A stretch of 64,000 nucleotides of DNA from Solea solea (taxonomy: Eukaryota; Chordata; Actinopteri; Pleuronectiformes; Soleidae), in NCBI RefSeq assembly GCF_958295425.1, contig NC_081145.1, positions 20,320,465 to 20,384,464 of the forward strand, in the 5' to 3' direction. This document shows positions 63,436 to 64,000 of the stretch, piece after piece; position 1 is the stretch's first letter; every line of letters begins with the position of its first letter. Below the pieces are notes generated by a model. The model had not been told where the DNA came from and made no database searches. It was given only the letters and a program-made list of their open reading frames with translations. The translations under genes were made by a program, and so were the position numbers.

Positions 63436-64000
63436 ATGGCAGATCTTGGCATCAAATCAGGAGACCAGGTGCTGATTGTTTGGGCTCAGCCCTCGACACC
63501 AGCTGACCTGAAACAGTATGCAGAAGAAGTGAGCGCCACCGTCGGTGCAGATGGAAAAGTGTCAGTGGAAAATATGGAGAGACTGTTAATGTGTGAGTGA
63601 CCCTTTATTGCCACAAATTGATACTTTGACTCATCCCCATGTTATAAATACACTTTTGATGTATGAACCTCTGTGATAACTCTAATGTGAGTAGTAAAAG
63701 TGTCTTTCTTCCCCTCAGCCTCTCATCCAGCATCTACCTTTGACTTTGTGTTGTCGTGCCCTCTGGCCGACAACTCCTCCATCCACAGTTTAGAAACTCT
63801 AGCAGAGTTGGCCCGAGTGCTCAAACCTGGTGGGAAGCTTGTTCTGGAAGAAGCAGTTACTGGTGAGAAATAAGAAGTCAAGATGTTGAGTGTTAATTAG
63901 ACATTCTACATATGTTTTTCTTGTGCTGATTCCTTTCTGTTCTGTTTTCTTTCTCTTTTCCAGAAGCTGAGATGCATCCTGTAAGGACTGCTGAGAAACT
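63436..64000 (+). CDS. ciapin1: anamorsin (CIAPIN1), cytosolic Fe-S assembly; 5' part only
   Basis: First coding exons of the electron-transfer partner of NDOR1 in cytosolic iron-sulfur protein assembly. Exons: 63436-63592 (within a longer exon from 63430), 63719-63862, and 63964 to the window edge. The translated part is the N-terminal methyltransferase-like domain: [48 protein letters not shown], then a [13 protein letters not shown] segment. These match vertebrate anamorsin, including the post-I motif typical of Rossmann methyltransferase folds. The Fe-S cluster cysteines lie in the C-terminal half outside the window. The start is chosen because it matches the family start and follows an acceptor (TTTCAG at 63424-63429). 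Confidence 0.95.

Overview
This is a 64 kb piece of a vertebrate nuclear genome, almost certainly a ray-finned (teleost) fish. The genes are intron-rich with GT-AG introns. They read as clear orthologues of vertebrate proteins, and the introns hold repeats typical of fish: tRNA-derived SINEs, a hAT-type MITE, degenerate LINE tails and long CA/TA microsatellites. I rebuilt all exon structures by hand from splice signals, reading frame and remembered family sequences, not from transcripts. For every complete multi-exon gene the chained exons keep frame and give a length close to the family's usual length.

Layout: (1) 1550-3070 (+): a CFAP45-like coiled-coil ciliary protein whose whole coding region is one exon, probably a retrogene with a rebuilt repetitive N-terminus. 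(2) 7565-29430 (-), with upstream noncoding exons to about 33.9 kb: ankrd27 (VARP), a VPS9-domain Rab21 exchange factor with ankyrin repeats; 27 coding exons, 1151 codons plus stop. (3) 22907-29010 (-), inside ankrd27 intron 2: a full-length L1-type LINE with intact ORF1 and ORF2, poly(A) tail and a perfect 15-bp target-site duplication. (4) 35515-50653 (+): tdrd12, a germline piRNA-pathway protein (Tudor, DEAD-like helicase, CCCH finger, Tudor, CS domain); 37 coding exons, 1443 aa. (5) 53372-56717 (-): polr2c (RPB3), 9 exons, 275 aa. (6) 57816-61983 (-): coq9, 9 exons, 335 aa. (7) 63436-64000 (+): the first coding exons of ciapin1 (anamorsin), cut by the window edge.

The ankrd27-tdrd12 pair and the polr2c-coq9-ciapin1 trio match two gene blocks that lie on different human chromosomes (19q13 and 16q21), so the window contains a junction between two conserved synteny blocks, at about 50.7-53.3 kb. 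ankrd27/tdrd12 and coq9/ciapin1 are head-to-head pairs, the second about 0.4 kb apart. The genes do not form one pathway. They cover endosomal trafficking (ankrd27), piRNA silencing of transposons (tdrd12), transcription (polr2c), ubiquinone synthesis (coq9), cytosolic Fe-S assembly (ciapin1) and ciliary microtubules (cfap45-like).

I found no CRISPR array, operon, prophage or other prokaryotic system, and no clearly undescribed system. The strongest points for follow-up are the apparently intact, possibly young L1, the intronless CFAP45-like gene with a duplicated N-terminus, and the tdrd12 helicase core, which keeps DEAD but shows no P-loop.
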